Assembly (NCBI GenBank): GCA_965153455.1
Contig: OZ234498.1
Span: 12,648,001 to 12,712,000 of the forward strand
DNA from: Sphagnum compactum
Lineage: Eukaryota; Bryophyta; Sphagnopsida; Sphagnales
Length of the DNA stretch: 64,000 nt
Direction: 5' to 3'
The notes below the pieces were generated by a model. The model saw nothing but the letters and a program-made list of their open reading frames with translations, had not been told where the DNA came from and made no database searches. The translations under genes were made by a program, and so were the position numbers. Positions 33,466-46,987 of this stretch are shown here, one piece after another (position 1 is the first letter of the stretch; each line of letters opens with the position of its first letter).

Positions 33466-36400
33466 TAGGGCAGCTACAAATAGGGGCAAGGCACCTGGCT
33501 CATTGAAGGCAGTATTATAACTGAGCCCCCAAAAGGTGATTAATTAAGTGTGCCATTATTAATGTATTATTATTCAATTATGTTATGACTATAATACAAC
33601 TATTTATAATTTAATAAAAATATATATTCGTCAATTATTTATATTTTCATCATATGTGTTTCATTTTGAGTGAATTTAAAATGTTATGGGAATGTTATCT
33701 CAAACTTTAGAAAAGATTTTTGAAATGTAAAAAAATAATAATAATGAAACAATAATAAGAAGATAAATAAGCTTTCCAATTTACAAAACATGTTGTTTTT
33801 TTTTTTTTCTTTCTTTTTGGACCCCTACTATTTTCAAACCTCGTATCTTTCTTATTTTTCATTCATTTTACCGATTTAAAGTGTTATAGGAGCACCACCT
33901 GAAATTCTACAAATCATTTTTAAACTCTAATAGCAATAGAGCAACATATAAGGATTTTTTTAGGTGTTTGGGAATTGGCCTTCGTAGCATTTGGTGGTTT
34001 GTTTTTTTGAATTTTGACCCTCTTTGCTTTGGGGGGTCATAACTTTCTCAATTCTATTCATTTTTTGACAAGTTTTAGTGCCCCAGAAGCAGCAATAAGA
34101 GGGGTTCAAGTTTTTTTTGAACACTAGAAACAATGGAGCCTTCCCCTTGGATTTGGCCTACCCTAAGCACTTAAGTGTTATAGTTGCAACTCAATTGCAA
34201 CTTAATTTGCAACTAAATAACAACTAAAAGATTTAACCCATATGTTTTGTTTTCGAATCCCATATTACAAAAAATATAAAGAAGGCTTGTTCTTTCATAT
34301 TTTCACATTAAAATACAAGTGTCATTTTGAAATGACCTCAAAAAAGTTTAACCTAAAAGCAAAACATAAAATGAAAAAATAAAATTTCATGGCTATTTTT
34401 TAATTTTTTACCTACCTAAGGCCCTAGGTAAGTAGGTAGGTCCTAGGTGAATACGTAGGTATGTAGGTTTTAAGACCTACCAACCTACCTACCTATGGTA
34501 ATGCACAACCTACCTAGCTACTAAAATAGATATTTGTATTTATTAATTTATTCCAAAATATAACAATATTCCACATGTCCCAATTTCAAACCATCATTAA
34601 CAATCATCATGAATGATGGAAATCAATATTTCAAAAAAAATTCATAATGCCACATGTTAGATTTTAATAGATGTATGACAATCAATGATGTTAAGATGAC
34701 ATCACGAGTGCATTATAATGGAGTTGCATAGTAGTTGAGTTTTTTTTGATAAAGTTGCAATTGAGTTGCAATGAGTTGCACCGTATATACAACAAGTTGC
34801 AATTATACAATGCATGCAACTTGTCTATTAGCACTGACAGCGTATAAATATAATGAGTTGCAAGTGTCCTCTACAACTCAAAAATTGAATTGTAAGGCCA
34901 ATTGCAAAACACCCCTTTTTTTCATAATGATTTGTAGTTTTTTCAACAATCTATAATTTTTCATCCCTTGAACCAGAAGAGTCTCACAACCTTCAAGCCC
35001 TAATCTCCAATCCAATCAAAATTGCAACGTTAATATCCTCCCACTTCTCACCATTGCACCTCCTATCAACCCCCTCCTCCATGCCATCTCTATTACCACC
35101 TCTTCTTTCTTTTTCTTACACTCAATCTTTCTTTTCTCGATCATTACAATTTGTTGATCGACAACATGACTAAGACAATGTGCAACCATGCATTTGAACT
35201 CCAAAACCACAGTTCTTTGTTAGGTTTACAATGTAAACAAATACCATACTTGTTTGTAAAAATGGGAGTGTTCAAAAATGAAAATCTTGAAAATTATGCA
35301 TCTCTTGAATTAGGTTTTCTTACCGTATGACCTACCTTCCTTTGCAACCTATTAACTCTCACTTTTTCAACCCAAATAACACAAGCCAAACTGGGGTGCT
35401 AAAAAGTTATCAAAATTTTGAATTTGGATCTTCAAAATCTGACTGATCATGATTTTTTGAACTCATGATCCAATAGACTTATTACCAGGGCCCATTTAGA
35501 CCATGACTAATTGCAAGTCCCACTTCAAATAAGTAAGCATGAGATGGGCCTAATAGCAAGTTCATTAGACCACAAAACATTATCCATAGTGCATTTAATG
35601 TTGATTTTTCATCTATTTACATTTTCCTAATCCATTGGTTTTTCAACCTTCTATAAAGTGAACTTGAACCTTGAATTTTTTTTTCTTTCAATCATAGATT
35701 TTTTATTTTTGATGGTCGCAAACTTTTAGGTGTTAATGTAAAAAGGGCCTTAACGTTAGTTTAGTTTCGAAGGAACCCTTCGCACATAAAGTTATACAAG
35801 GTTAAGTGTTGGTACCTAACAATGTTGCAAGTTGTTATTGAATCATATATTGCAAAATGTGGTGATGATGTAATTGAACCCAAATTTTCACATGCATTCA
35901 CATAGAAGACGATATGATAGATGCCACCGAATTATCATGGTAGTAGCTTCATGATCAATAACACTAACATCATTGTCTTTTAACTTTTTCCTTCCATTGC
36001 CTCATCCTTTCCATCCATTCATAGCGAAAGGAATCATTCAATTTTATCATTTCTCCTCACTCTCTATTATGAAGTTTCTATCTATTCTAAAACTTTCTAT
36101 GTTAAAGTTCCCTTGCTTTTACTTGAAGCTTCACTTTGATATTTTCTTCTTTTTATGTTATGATTCCTCTTTTGTGCACATTGTGTGATGTGACTCCTTT
36201 GGTTGCATGTTGTTTGTTTGGGCTGATATCGCAACTCATGTTTGGTGAATATGACCAAAGGTGATATCCGGATTTTTGAATATCACTTTTGTGATATTTG
36301 GATTTCTGAGATTGAAGAGTTGCAACCCAAATATAGATATCCAACTTGTATATCGATATCAGGTTAGGTCCGGTTTTAGTTTTAAGGTTTAGGTGTTATT

Positions 36401-37440
36401 TTAGGTTAAGGACTAGGTTAGGTTTTAGGTTAGTTTAGGTTTAGGGTTGCAGTTGCAGTCGTTGCAACCTTAAATTTTAAACCTAACGGTTAAGAAGGGA
36501 GGGGAAACAGTATAAAATATTGAGATGAAATTTGTTTTTCATAGGGATGAGATTAAAGACATGTAAACAACTCTCTATAATATTATGTAGTATTGTTTGC
36601 ATTTTACTTTTCTATTTAATGTCCAATTTTCTTTTGGTTATTTTAATTTAATTGACATTTTAGTCATAAAATATGTGCAATTGAAGTATATGATATTGAA
36701 TAATAATAGCTGACTGATAAATAATGATTGATATCTGGCACATTGATATTCGGGTGGGATAAAAGATCTCAAATTATGATATCCAACTCAAATATGTGAA
36801 TTAGAAAACAAAATCTGATATCCGATATGTGGAGAAAAGTTTTAGCTGAATACCCTTATTTGATGGATATTAAAAAAATGATATCCGTCGAACATTGGTA
36901 GAGACCCAAGTCAATCAATAGGTTAGAATAATAACCCTAAATTTGGATTATGCAATGGGTGTCATCCTCCCCCATGCTTTCTTTTCTGTTTTTGCTACCT
37001 ACTGGGACCAGGTTTTTTTTTTACTCAATTTTTTAATATTAAATATTTGGTGAAAATTTACACAAAAATAGAAAAATTAGTCAAATTCACACTGGAAAAT
37101 TAAAAAATTCCCAATTGTTTTGGGTAAAAAAAAGCAACAAAAATTTGTCCAAATGGTTCACTGACTGGAACCATGCCTATACAGGTTCCAGAAGTCTGAA
37201 CATTTTTATTTATATTTATAGAAAAATTTCTGGCAACTTTGTATTGAAATTCCCAGAAATCACTTCATTTAAAATTCTTTATTGTTGATATATATTTTAA
37301 AATTTTACCTTTTCTTTTTCTTCCTTGTATATCGGCAATTATTTTTAAAAATCTGAGCAGAGCCAAGTTGAAGTTCCAAACAAAAGAAACAGAATATTAA
37401 AATACTATTCGAATAATTAATTGATTAATAAATAAAAACT
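33466..37440. other. AT-rich intergenic DNA, no gene recognised
   Basis: No supported gene. It contains scattered GATATCC/GATATTTGG words (36220-36355 and 36730-36900) and a degenerate TTTAGG-rich stretch at about 36360-36460. Frames on either strand are short and without family motifs. Confidence 0.5.
34408..34525. repeat. CCTA/TAGG-rich palindromic repeat
   Basis: 'GTAGGTATGTAGGTTTT' is followed directly by 'AAGACCTACCAACCTACC', a near palindrome flanked by further TAGGTAGG and CCTACCTA words. Similar loci lie at 11833-11961 and 62120-62185. Confidence 0.55.
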
Positions 37441-37448
37441 ATGACAGG

Positions 37449-37708
37449 ACGTGGCGATGAACCGTGCGAGCGATCAAAAGTTTTGGCGAATTGTCGCCTG
37501 TTTAACGGCTACACAGACAGGCTCTCTCTCTCTCTCTCTGTCTGGGGAATCTGTTGAAGGATGTCTCAGCGTCGACGGGTTTGCGGTTGTTGCGGCGTGA
37601 AAACCGAGATCGATATTTGCGCATTGCAGCAAACAAAAATGTCACCAAAAACTGCTCAAGAAACTTCGATTAGCGCAGTGCTCCCTGAATTATCTCTAGA
37701 TATATATA
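37449..37708 (+). promoter_or_regulatory. probable promoter of the exostosin gene
   Basis: ACGTGGC, an ABRE-like core, is at 37449-37455; a (CT)n tract lies at about 37519-37539; a TATATATA box is at 37701-37708. A start near 37735 would leave a long 5' leader of about 450 nt with several upstream ATGs before 38189. The element assignments rest on sequence match only. Confidence 0.4.
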
Positions 37709-38188
37709 CATAGCCAGTGAGCGCTCCTCTCTCGTCTCTCATAAACTACAACAGACACTAGTGTAGTGTGTGCTCCGCGGCTGCAACTGCGGCCACTTGT
37801 TAGGATGTAATTTAAAGTTATGTCCTTTAAATCAATCAAACACCTTTTGTAAATGGTGCATGTGAGCGATACGCATGCAGCAAGGTGATGGTTCAGATGT
37901 TAAGGTGAGGAAAAGGCAATTTCAATTTTGTGTATAATCAGTCAGTCGCGCAATTTCTGCTTAGTGATGAAGATATTTGAGTGAAGGTTGTGATTGTACA
38001 GAGAGAGAGACAACGACAAAGACAGACACAAGCAGGCAGGGAGACATTCAAGGTTTGATGAGAATGAGAGTTCAACGTTTTTTTTGTTGTTGTTCGTGGA
38101 GCATGTATTAAGAGGAAACCTTCTTTCTGCAAGAAAATAGGTAGCGAGCGATGAGTACTACGAGTGCGGAGAGACGATTGAAACGGAG

Positions 38189-38943
38189 ATGATCATGAGG
38201 CTCTTGTCCCTAATCGAGGTCTTGTTTCGAGCTGCTGGAAGTTTTCAAGACAGTTGCGAAACTTGCTTTGAGAAACAAGCAGGTAATAGTAGTAGATTGA
38301 GAAGAAAGAAAATATTAGTGAGCGATCATCATACGGAGACGTCTGGAGAATTATCCGCCTGCAGCAACAGCGGCTCCAAGGTCGCATTGAAATTGCTGGC
38401 ACGTTCGATGTGGTCTGTACACGCATGTGCGTATTATAGTGTAATAGGGATGGTGCTTCTTCTTTCATGCATTGCAAGATTGGAGTCCCAAATCTGGTCG
38501 CACGCTCGTCATTCCTCTCATTCTGTTCAACCGCTGCACCAGGAGCGACTGAGTTTCTCTGATCGGATCGTCTATAGACGACAAGAGTTCAACCGGAAAA
38601 TACTCATCCCAGGAAGTGCATCTGAGCAATCAAATGCGGTGCAGTTGCAGCAGGAGCCGATCAGTCACTCTTCGGTTTCTTCCCAGGAGCCGAGTTCTGC
38701 TTTTTCTCAAGAACTTCTTCTCCAGTTCAACGGCTCAAAAGCAGACGACAGTGATCACGTCTGCAGAGGGAAACGGATCTACATTTACGACTTGCCGCCT
38801 GAATTCAACTCGGATCTGGTGGCAAGATGCCGATACGGCATCACGAGCTGGCTCAACTTCTGTCCGCATACAAGCAATGACGGCCTTGGTGCAACGTTGG
38901 ACTCCGGAGAGAAGTTACCTTGGAAGTTCGCACCTCCAGGTCT

Positions 38944-38977
<34 letters not shown>

Positions 38978-41022
38978 GCAGTGCCAGACGATGCTTTCAC
39001 ACATGGCTGGTACAAGACAGATCCTTACATGTTGGAGTTGATCTTCCATTCTCGCTTGCAAAGCTACCCCTGTCGAACGTCCAATTCTGCCATAGCGGAT
39101 GTTTTCTTTATTCCTTACTACACAGGATTGGATGCCCTTCGCTACTTGTACAATACAACGGTAATCCCTTCCCCCATCCCACTCCCCTTCATCAATGCTC
39201 TTTCTCATTATGTCCGTGTGTTGTCTCCTTATCCACCTGTACGCTTGGATCGACATCAAGAACCTGTCATCTTGCACTTGAGCGTCGGTAAATCAGTCCA
39301 AGAAACTGCTTATCTTTCTCTCGCATCCTCTCTTTCTCATTTCTTCTCAAGTTTTGGACTATACTGTGCAATAACAGATCGCTACTCCCGTACAAAATCA
39401 AGATCAGTTGAACAGACATCAGACATGATTGCAATGCCACCTTCTCAGTTCCAATGCCGCTTGAAAAACATCATAGCTTCCAGGATCGCATTTGAACCAA
39501 GAAGCAGTTTGGTGCTTACCCAATTTGTGTATGCATGCCCTGAATGCCCTCCTGTGCCATGCCCACACTGGACTGTGGTTTTTGCTCATCATAGTACTCT
39601 TTCTGCTTTCTTTTGACATCACTAGGGTTGACCTTGTATTGGGTGAAACAGGAACAGACTGACACACATGGTGTGAAGCTGGTGGCATGGTTCAAAGAGA
39701 ATGCAGGAGAGAAGTGGACACTCAATGGAGGCAATGATCATTTCATGGTTCTTGGGAGGACATCATGGGATTTTGATGTGGTGACAGATGGAGCTGAATC
39801 TTGGGGCACAGGAATCTGTTCTTTGCCACCCATGAAGAATGTGACTGGTCTTTTTCTTGAAAGAAAACCATGGTTGGAGAATGAGCAAGCTGTGCCATAC
39901 CCAACTTCCTTCCATCCTTCTGCCCCTGAGCTGTCCCACTGGTTGGCCAAGGTCCGCAGCATTGAAAGAAGGTCATTGTTTGCATTTGCAGGTGAATAGT
40001 TTTAACAGATGCATTTTTTGCTCTACCTCTCCAATGTGCCACTTTGTGCTCTCTCTCCTCCATTCTGTAAACAGCCTTTGTAGCAGAGAAATGAAAATGA
40101 TACATTTTGGTTGTAGTGAAGTGATGAAGTTGATGATCTGTAGGAGTTATGAGATTCAGCCATACACCATCAAAGTTCTTTTTGAGATTTGTAGCATTGA
40201 GACAGCCATCTTTGCTGTCAGCTCTTCTGTATGCAATTTTTGTCAACTCAGGTTGTCTTTGCAGGTGCAACACGGGCTCACCTGAAAGACAGTATTCGTA
40301 GCAGGTTGCTGCAGCAGTGCTCTGGATCAGCGGCCTGTAGCTTGATCAATTGTCACCAGCTACAGTGCAGCCATAATCCAAAACCAATCATGAATGTCTT
40401 CCTGCAATCAAAGTTCTGTCTTCAACCTAGGGGTGATACTCCCACACGCCGCTCAACCTTTGATGGCATGATTGCTGGGTGCATTCCAGTGTTCTTTCAT
40501 GAGCACTCTGCTTACACACAATATACTTTGCACTTCCCAGCTGATAGAAACAGGTAAATGTTACCCTCTTTTCTTCTTCATGCATGCATAGTGTGCAAAT
40601 TACTTGTAAGCTGTTTGGTTTCCCTTACATGGAAACTATAGCACACTTAGTCTGATATTCGTATCACAGTTATAGAGCATTTGCTTTCTTTACTAAGTTA
40701 TAGTTGCACATATCAGACAGAATAATAACACATCAAATGTCTAATCTTTATCTATCTCCAAATTATTTACAGCTACTCTGTGTACATTTCGGAGGAGCGA
40801 ATCATATCAGGAGCCTCCGTAGAAGCTGAGCTACTCAAATTCTCAGAGGAAAAAATTCAACAGATGCGTGAGACCATAGTTTCTTTCATCCCCAAATTGC
40901 TCTATACAAGGCATTCAAGTGAAGCAGGATTTCAAAGTGTGCAGGGAGATGCATTCGACACAACTATTGAAGGAGTTCTTAAAAAAGTTGCAACATACAA
41001 GGACCAAGTGAAGCTGTCATGA
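38189..41022 (+). CDS. MUR3-like exostosin-family (GT47) glycosyltransferase
   Basis: Four exons, 38189-39160, 39652-39991, 40265-40553 and 40773-41022, with GT-AG introns. They join to 616 residues, close to MUR3-type enzymes. Residues about 80-97 form one membrane anchor ('YYSVIGMVLLLSCIA'), as expected of a Golgi type II protein. The catalytic domain starts near 192 ('CRGKRIYIYDLPPEFN'). Family blocks follow: 'HGWYKTDPYMLELIFHSRL', 'ADVFFIPYYTGLDALRYL', 'NDHFMVLGRTSWDF', 'FCLQPRGDTPTRRSTFDGMI', 'AGCIPVFFHEHSAYTQYT'. MUR3 and relatives add galactose (or related sugars) to xyloglucan side chains in the Golgi; which sugar this one adds cannot be read from sequence. Eleven ACT codons give Thr253-263 in a variable loop. 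An upstream in-frame ATG pair (M1, M3) makes either start possible. Confidence 0.93.
38945..38977 (+). repeat. coding (ACT)11 microsatellite
   Basis: Eleven identical ACT codons encode Thr253-263 of the exostosin, between 'KFAPPGL' and 'AVPDDAF'. A pure codon run like this usually varies in length between alleles. Confidence 0.95.
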
Positions 41023-43616
41023 CATGTCCAAGTGAGGAAGTTCTGATCGCCTGTGAGACTGACCCAAAGTTCAACTCTCAAGTTTGTTACCTGGGTTTGT
41101 GAAATGTTTCATACCAAATATCAATTTGGTGCAGCACATATCACTGCAGAACTCCAGTGTTCAAATGGATCCCAAGGTAAACACATGAGTTCCTTGAGGT
41201 GGTAAATTTCTTATTCACAGAGTCTTCATCTTACTTTGACCTTCCTACTCTCCTAAAATTTGAACTGAGGACTAGGTGAACTACAAGATTAGTCTCCATT
41301 TCAAGGTCAGGCTGTGACTCAGACGTATGATTGTGAGTGGCTACAGTACATTGCTGGGATAGTGCATTGATATCAAGGGCCCTGACATCTTCAACATGTC
41401 TGTGAGATAGCCTTCTGGTACTAAGAACTCTGTATGTATACAACTGATGAGTTCTATTTGAGACAGGAGATCGGGTAGTTCATATCATACTAGAACAATG
41501 TTCAATTGGTTCAAGAGGAGTTCATAAGCCTGGAGCTCGAGTCTACAAACAGATGTCAGTTCTGCTAGAGCATCTGCACTTTGAGGTAATGTGATTTTTG
41601 AACACATCATCTCAGATAAAGTGGAGAGCAGATGACACTAGTGAGCATTCAATTTGTGCAACAAATATCTGGCAATTGCAGATATATGTAGAAGATATTA
41701 GTACCATAACACAATTTTAGAATGTAACAGTTGCAGAAGCTACCGTACACTTGAGAAACCAACTGGACAGACTGCATGACAGTCAGTCTTTGTGGAGTGT
41801 GTTTGGGTACATTTCATGGTTGCTTTCAAATTGGTCTTCGCGAGTGCTTGCTGCTACGCCATTGCACAGCAAAAGCACAGCAGCCCCAACAACTACTTGT
41901 CTACAGTTGTGTATTGGAGAAGCTAGCAAGCAGCTTCACTGTTATGTCCTTGAACCATTTTTAAGAACAAAGAAAATGGGCCATCAAGTGGGACTCAAGA
42001 GTGCATATGTCTATCACTGTATCTATGTTTTGACAATTGGGACCTTTCACACAGTTGAGGATAGGGTCCTGGCAGAAGCACTAACTGTACAGAATCTTGC
42101 AAGAATACTTGCAATCAGAGCAATGCTCTTCTTATATACTGACCTTACTCTCTCCACCAAGGGAAGGCGTCAATCATCTCCCTCATGCATACAAACAGAC
42201 CCTCTTCCACACCACACACCACATGGCTTCAGTCAAGTTGAATGGCAGCCTGGTACCAAGCAACCAATGAATTATTGGGTTGTCCCTGTGGTTAACTGGG
42301 CTGTGCTGACAGTCTTCTACCACGATTGGCTCTCCAAGTTATTCCTTACCAAAACTATTACCTATATTGTCTAGGACTTCCTTTGGACTCATTCCAAATG
42401 ATAACCTTGTATATATATATAAACAAGGATGGAAATCCATCCACAAAATGTACAAGGCATGTTTAAGCAAATGTAAACACACAAAAGGAAAACCAAGACA
42501 ATCACAACAATAGTAATGAAGTGGAAGACATAATGCTAAAAGGACATCCTCTATCACAAATCAGCTAGTGATGGAGGTGCACTAGTTGGTATGTGTGGAA
42601 GAGATGAAGAATTGTGATTAAGTGTGGCAACCTGTTGAAGAATCACAATGGCTTGCACATGCTAGAGGGCTATTGACACTTGTTGCTTATAATAAGATAT
42701 AAGCATCGAAGGTACCAAGGAGGTTTGCTGACAATGAGCTATATTAGCATGTACACAAGAAGTAGCAAAGGAATCAAAATGAGGATGGAAACAATCATAG
42801 GTCTTTATGGCAAGGGGAATGAAATCATCTCTTTGCGCTTGCCTTGCTTTGAATGGCAATTGCTGTCACATGTGTTGTTGTTGTCGAAGCATGCTGCACC
42901 AAATTTGTACAAATTGGATCAATAATGACAACATCTGCCAAGGTTCGAAAATCATCTCTAGTGATGACAATAAGTGTATCATAGGTTGTAGTGCGCTCAT
43001 TCTTGCATGGGCAATGTAACAAATGGATACCCAAATCATAGATGGTATGACCACATTGACATCATGAAAGTTACGGAATGTAGGATGTGATATACCGAAA
43101 GGAATACGAAATGTTGTAAGAAAATGGGCGAAGGAAAAATGAAATGAAGGGGTGTTTAGACGAGCTAATAACCAAGCCCCTACTACTATACCTACACATG
43201 AACAGAAATGTGCTTGCACAACATCTAAAAGAACATCTAATAGAAGCAAAGTAAATTCATGTTCGTGTAGTTGGTCCATTAAGGAATATTGCATTTGAAG
43301 ATAAGATTACACCACTAGATTCTCAAAAGGCAAGACATGTGATCAAATGACTTCAGGTAACATCGCACTAGTATCATGTAGTGTTATTTAAAAAGGATAA
43401 GTACCAATCTCTACATGTGCCACTGCTTCAAGAAGAATAAGATGATCATCCTGCTAGAAACGAGAGATTAATGTAGGAGCAATCAAAGCCCAACACGATT
43501 TTGCTATGACTAAATTTCACTAGTACATTCTTTGCTACCACATGCAATTTGAGATTTCCATTAAGAGTCTTATTTGCATGATATATTTACAGCTGAAATG
43601 TGTTTGTAATGTCAGT
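41023..43616. other. 3' flank of the exostosin gene and intergenic DNA
   Basis: No gene supported. A frame at 41751-42374 has no ATG at its start and no domain. The sequence is less AT-rich than other intergenic parts and may partly be 3' UTR or an old duplicated gene segment that cannot be identified. Confidence 0.4.
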
Positions 43617-43979
43617 TTAGACCAGTGTTGGCAAGGTATCCCAAAACCCCTTGGGTATCACTTGAGTATCCCAATCTGAATCCCTCAAGGAATCAGCCCA
43701 TTTGATACCCGCTTTGATGCCCTGATCATTAGTTCTCACATAAGTGAGAACTGTAAATGGTGAGGTTTGATCTCCTTCCAAATGTTGAAATCTAAGGGAT
43801 AATTTTTTTTCCTTAAATCTGGTTCTTAAGCTATAAGGATAATTTTTTTCCCTTGAATTAGGTTGAGGGTTTTGGGTAGCACTACATTTGCAACGACGCT
43901 TTACCTTCCAAACATAAAAGAGAGCACCCATTTGGGTGCTCCCATTTTTATTTCTATTTTTTTCCGTCATTCTTGCCTC

Positions 43980-44300
43980 TTTGCCTCCCTCTTGTTGCTT
44001 TGTAGTTCCTTCACTCACTTTCACCACTTGTTACTACTTTTTTGCTTTCATTGTTTGTTGTTACTACTCACTTGTTTTCGTCACTTACTAACGTTCATCA
44101 CTCCCTCATTTCCATTGCTTGCCGCTTCACCACTTGCTATTGTCGTTGCTTGTGTTGCATGCTTTCATCACTTGCTATTGTTGTTTTCATCACTTGTTAC
44201 TTCTACTATTTTTGTTACTTCTTGTTGTTGCCCCTTTCATGGCTTGTTGTTGTTTTCACCACTTCTTATTTCAATGTTGCCCTCCTTTTAGGTACGAGTT
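43980..44300 (+). repeat. CACTTGTTGTT-type low-complexity region
   Basis: Irregular repeats of CACTTGYT, TTGTTGTT and CATCACTTG. The frames here are Leu/Phe/His-rich products of the repeat rather than genes. Confidence 0.65.
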
Positions 44301-44760
44301 GTTCACCCCCCTTTGCGTTTTTTGTTGTTTTTTCCTTCATTTTGTTGCTTCAACTATAAATGGTACTTCCCCTTCTCCTTTTTTGGTGTGTAGGTGGGGA
44401 GCATGTAATATTTGAGTGTCAAGTTTTAATAATTTAGTACGTTCTCTTTTTAATTCCTTTTTTTGTTTTTTTATGTTTATAACTTTGAAAATTGTACAAC
44501 ATGTGACATTTAACGAATTTTTTTATTAAAAAAATACCATAACCAAACTGTATAATAATGAGAGAAAAAGAATGAGTGAAATTTTCTTACCTTTATCCTC
44601 TTATTTGTAAATGCTTCCTTTTTTATATAATTGTTTGTAAATGTTTTCTCACTTGGTTTTCTAAGTTTGATATTATTGTTTTAATTTTTTATATTGTTTG
44701 GTAGAATAGAAGTTGAGTTTTTCTCCACCTTTCTTGATAATAATCTTATAAAAATTATCA

Positions 44761-46746
44761 ATGGATCAATCTTTTGATAATGAAAATATAATTAGTGCAA
44801 ATGAAAGATGTGAAATTTATATGAATGATATAATGGAGGAAAGATTTGAAGGGAACCCAAACGTGTAAACTAAAACAAGTAGAATTCTAAAAGGTCAAAA
44901 TGAACAAAAGATAATATAGAATAACATCAAAAAATTGCATGTGCAAAGGAAATTTCGGAAACAGCATAGAAAATTTTCATTATGTTGGGCCTATTAGTGT
45001 GTAAATGATAATGCATATGTTGATCTCAAAAATCCATGGATAATGTGTTAAATACTTTGTCATAACAATCCAATTAATGCCATGAATCCAAGAACACAAG
45101 CTAGAAGAGGGTTAATTTCATATTTTAAAACAAATGGAACTTTAAATAAACATGTGGATGTAAATCATGGTCTACTTGCCAAAATATTTGAAGAAAAAGT
45201 AAACAATTTGTTGAGAGGAAAAGAAGAAAGGCATCCATAAAACAATTAGCCAATTTTTTTTTATCCCTTCAAAAAGGATGATGTTTAGCAAAACATTTTT
45301 TAGAAGATCTTGGTCTTTTGGTTATGAAAAATAATTTACCAATGCAATTTGTGGAAAGTATATGGTTAAAATTTTTGGTTTTGCATCTATGTCCAAAAGT
45401 TAATTTTCTTTCCAAAAAACAATTTTCATAAGACATATTGCCAAGGTTAGTGGGGTAAACAAAATAATTTTATGTTCCTCCAACATTAGCAAAATGTCAT
45501 TATGCAACTACTAGTTTAATCTCTGGATGTCCAAAGTTGCCTATAACATATTTGCATTGGTCATTAACTTTTTGGGAAATGATTAACAACCCAAACATGT
45601 CGCTATTGGACTATTTGAAGCTACAACAACTACAAAGCAAGCCTTGGCTTGAAGTTTGACATATTTGTTGGACGAGTATGGTTTAAAGGAAAAAAAAAAT
45701 TACTTATGTTAAAGATGAAGGTTCTAACTTCGATGTCATGACCAATGCATTGAAATCTGTTATCAATTGTGAATTTCTTGGTTTGGAAGAAAGTTTTCAA
45801 GAAGTTGTTTTGGTCATGTTTTCTCCAAGGCATATGTTAGTATGGCACAACATATGAAAAAATGTGCATAAGCTAAAATATATATTTATTAAATTTGCAT
45901 AAGCTAATTTGCAAAAGTGCATCACTTGACCCAAAACATTTCAGAAGGGTAGGCAAGAGTGAGAAAAAGCTTGTGTTGAAATTGGTTTACACCCAAGGAA
46001 ATTAAACACACCAATGAAAACAAGGTATTAATATTTTATTTTAATTTTTTTTCAGATTTAAATGTCTTTTTGATATTTTAGAATTTACTTTTGCTACTAA
46101 TTTTCTTGTTATTGTTTTGCAAGTTTGTTAGTAAAATAATAATGTTTCAATAGCAATTCCCTAGTCCCTTCCATTAAAACCTCGTTTGTTGGAAGGGACT
46201 AATGAATTGCTATTGTGCAAGAATATGATAAAATTCCTATGTTGGTAAAATGCCATGAACATTTGCATCCTTTTATGAAAAGTTTTGTTAATGAGGATAA
46301 TTTTTTATCAAGATTGTATTTTTGAGTAGACTACAAGTACAAGTTAACTAATTAAGGAACTTGTGAAAGGCGAACTATTGATTTTTAGATGCTACCAACT
46401 AAATATTAAATACATGAAATGTCTTCTTCAATGGTGACAAAGAACATGCAGCAATGTTTCCTACTATTGGTTTCCTTGCCCAATAAATCCTAGGCATTGT
46501 TGGATCACATATTGAAACAATTTTATTTTCTTTAGCATGAATACTTACTAATTTCAGGAGATGTAGGTTGCAAATTGAAAATTTAGAAAAGCTAATTTTT
46601 GTGAATATAAATTTACCAAACAATCCTAGAGTAGAATGTAAGTCTCCATCTAATTTAGTACAATTTATTGAGACGAATGAGAATTTAGAAAAGGAGGTAG
46701 AGCAATTTGAAAATGATTTTGAAAAGGATGAAATTTTTGAATGCTA
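44761..46746 (+). mobile_element. degenerate hAT-like transposase with BED zinc finger
   Basis: Broken plus-strand frames keep the order of a plant hAT-type transposase. At about 45046-45170 a BED finger is visible, interrupted by a stop: C-x2-C ('ILCHNNP') and H-x4-H ('NKHVDVNH'), with 'RRGLISYFKTNGTL' between. Then come 'IGLFEATTTTKQALA' near 45600, 'YLLDEYGLKEKKN', and after a frame change 'YVKDEGSNFDVMTNALKS' and 'CEFLGLEESFQ'. The last resembles the family segment that continues 'GTCFGHVFSKAC', which is present here in another frame. An acidic tail ends near 46746. Multiple stops and shifts make it inactive. Termini and target duplication were not found. Confidence 0.72.
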
Positions 46747-46960
46747 AACGTATAAAACAACAATTGTTGGCATCTTATCAATGTTATAAAAATAAAATTA
46801 TTAAGTTAAACTTAATATTTTGATATTTTGACCCCCCCACCCCCCCCCCCCAATCATAACCGATTTGTGAGAACTGGCCAAGGATAACCGATTGTTATCA
46901 AATTTGTGAGAACAGGCCTTTTGAGAACTGGTCCCAAAAAAAAATGATAACTTGCCTCAA

Positions 46961-46987
46961 CATATATATATATATATATATATATAT
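46961..46987 (+). repeat. (TA)n microsatellite
   Basis: TA dinucleotide run directly before the candidate Helitron; another TA run follows at 47922-47935, as if the element had inserted into one array. Confidence 0.85.

Noticed and set aside
41751-42374. 207-residue plus-strand frame downstream of the exostosin
   Set aside because: The frame opens with TTG, has no recognisable domain and lies in probable 3' flank; it could be chance.
43863-44415. Overlapping plus-strand frames rich in Leu, His and Cys
   Set aside because: All three frames are open because of the CACTTGTTGTT low-complexity repeat, which is not a coding signature.
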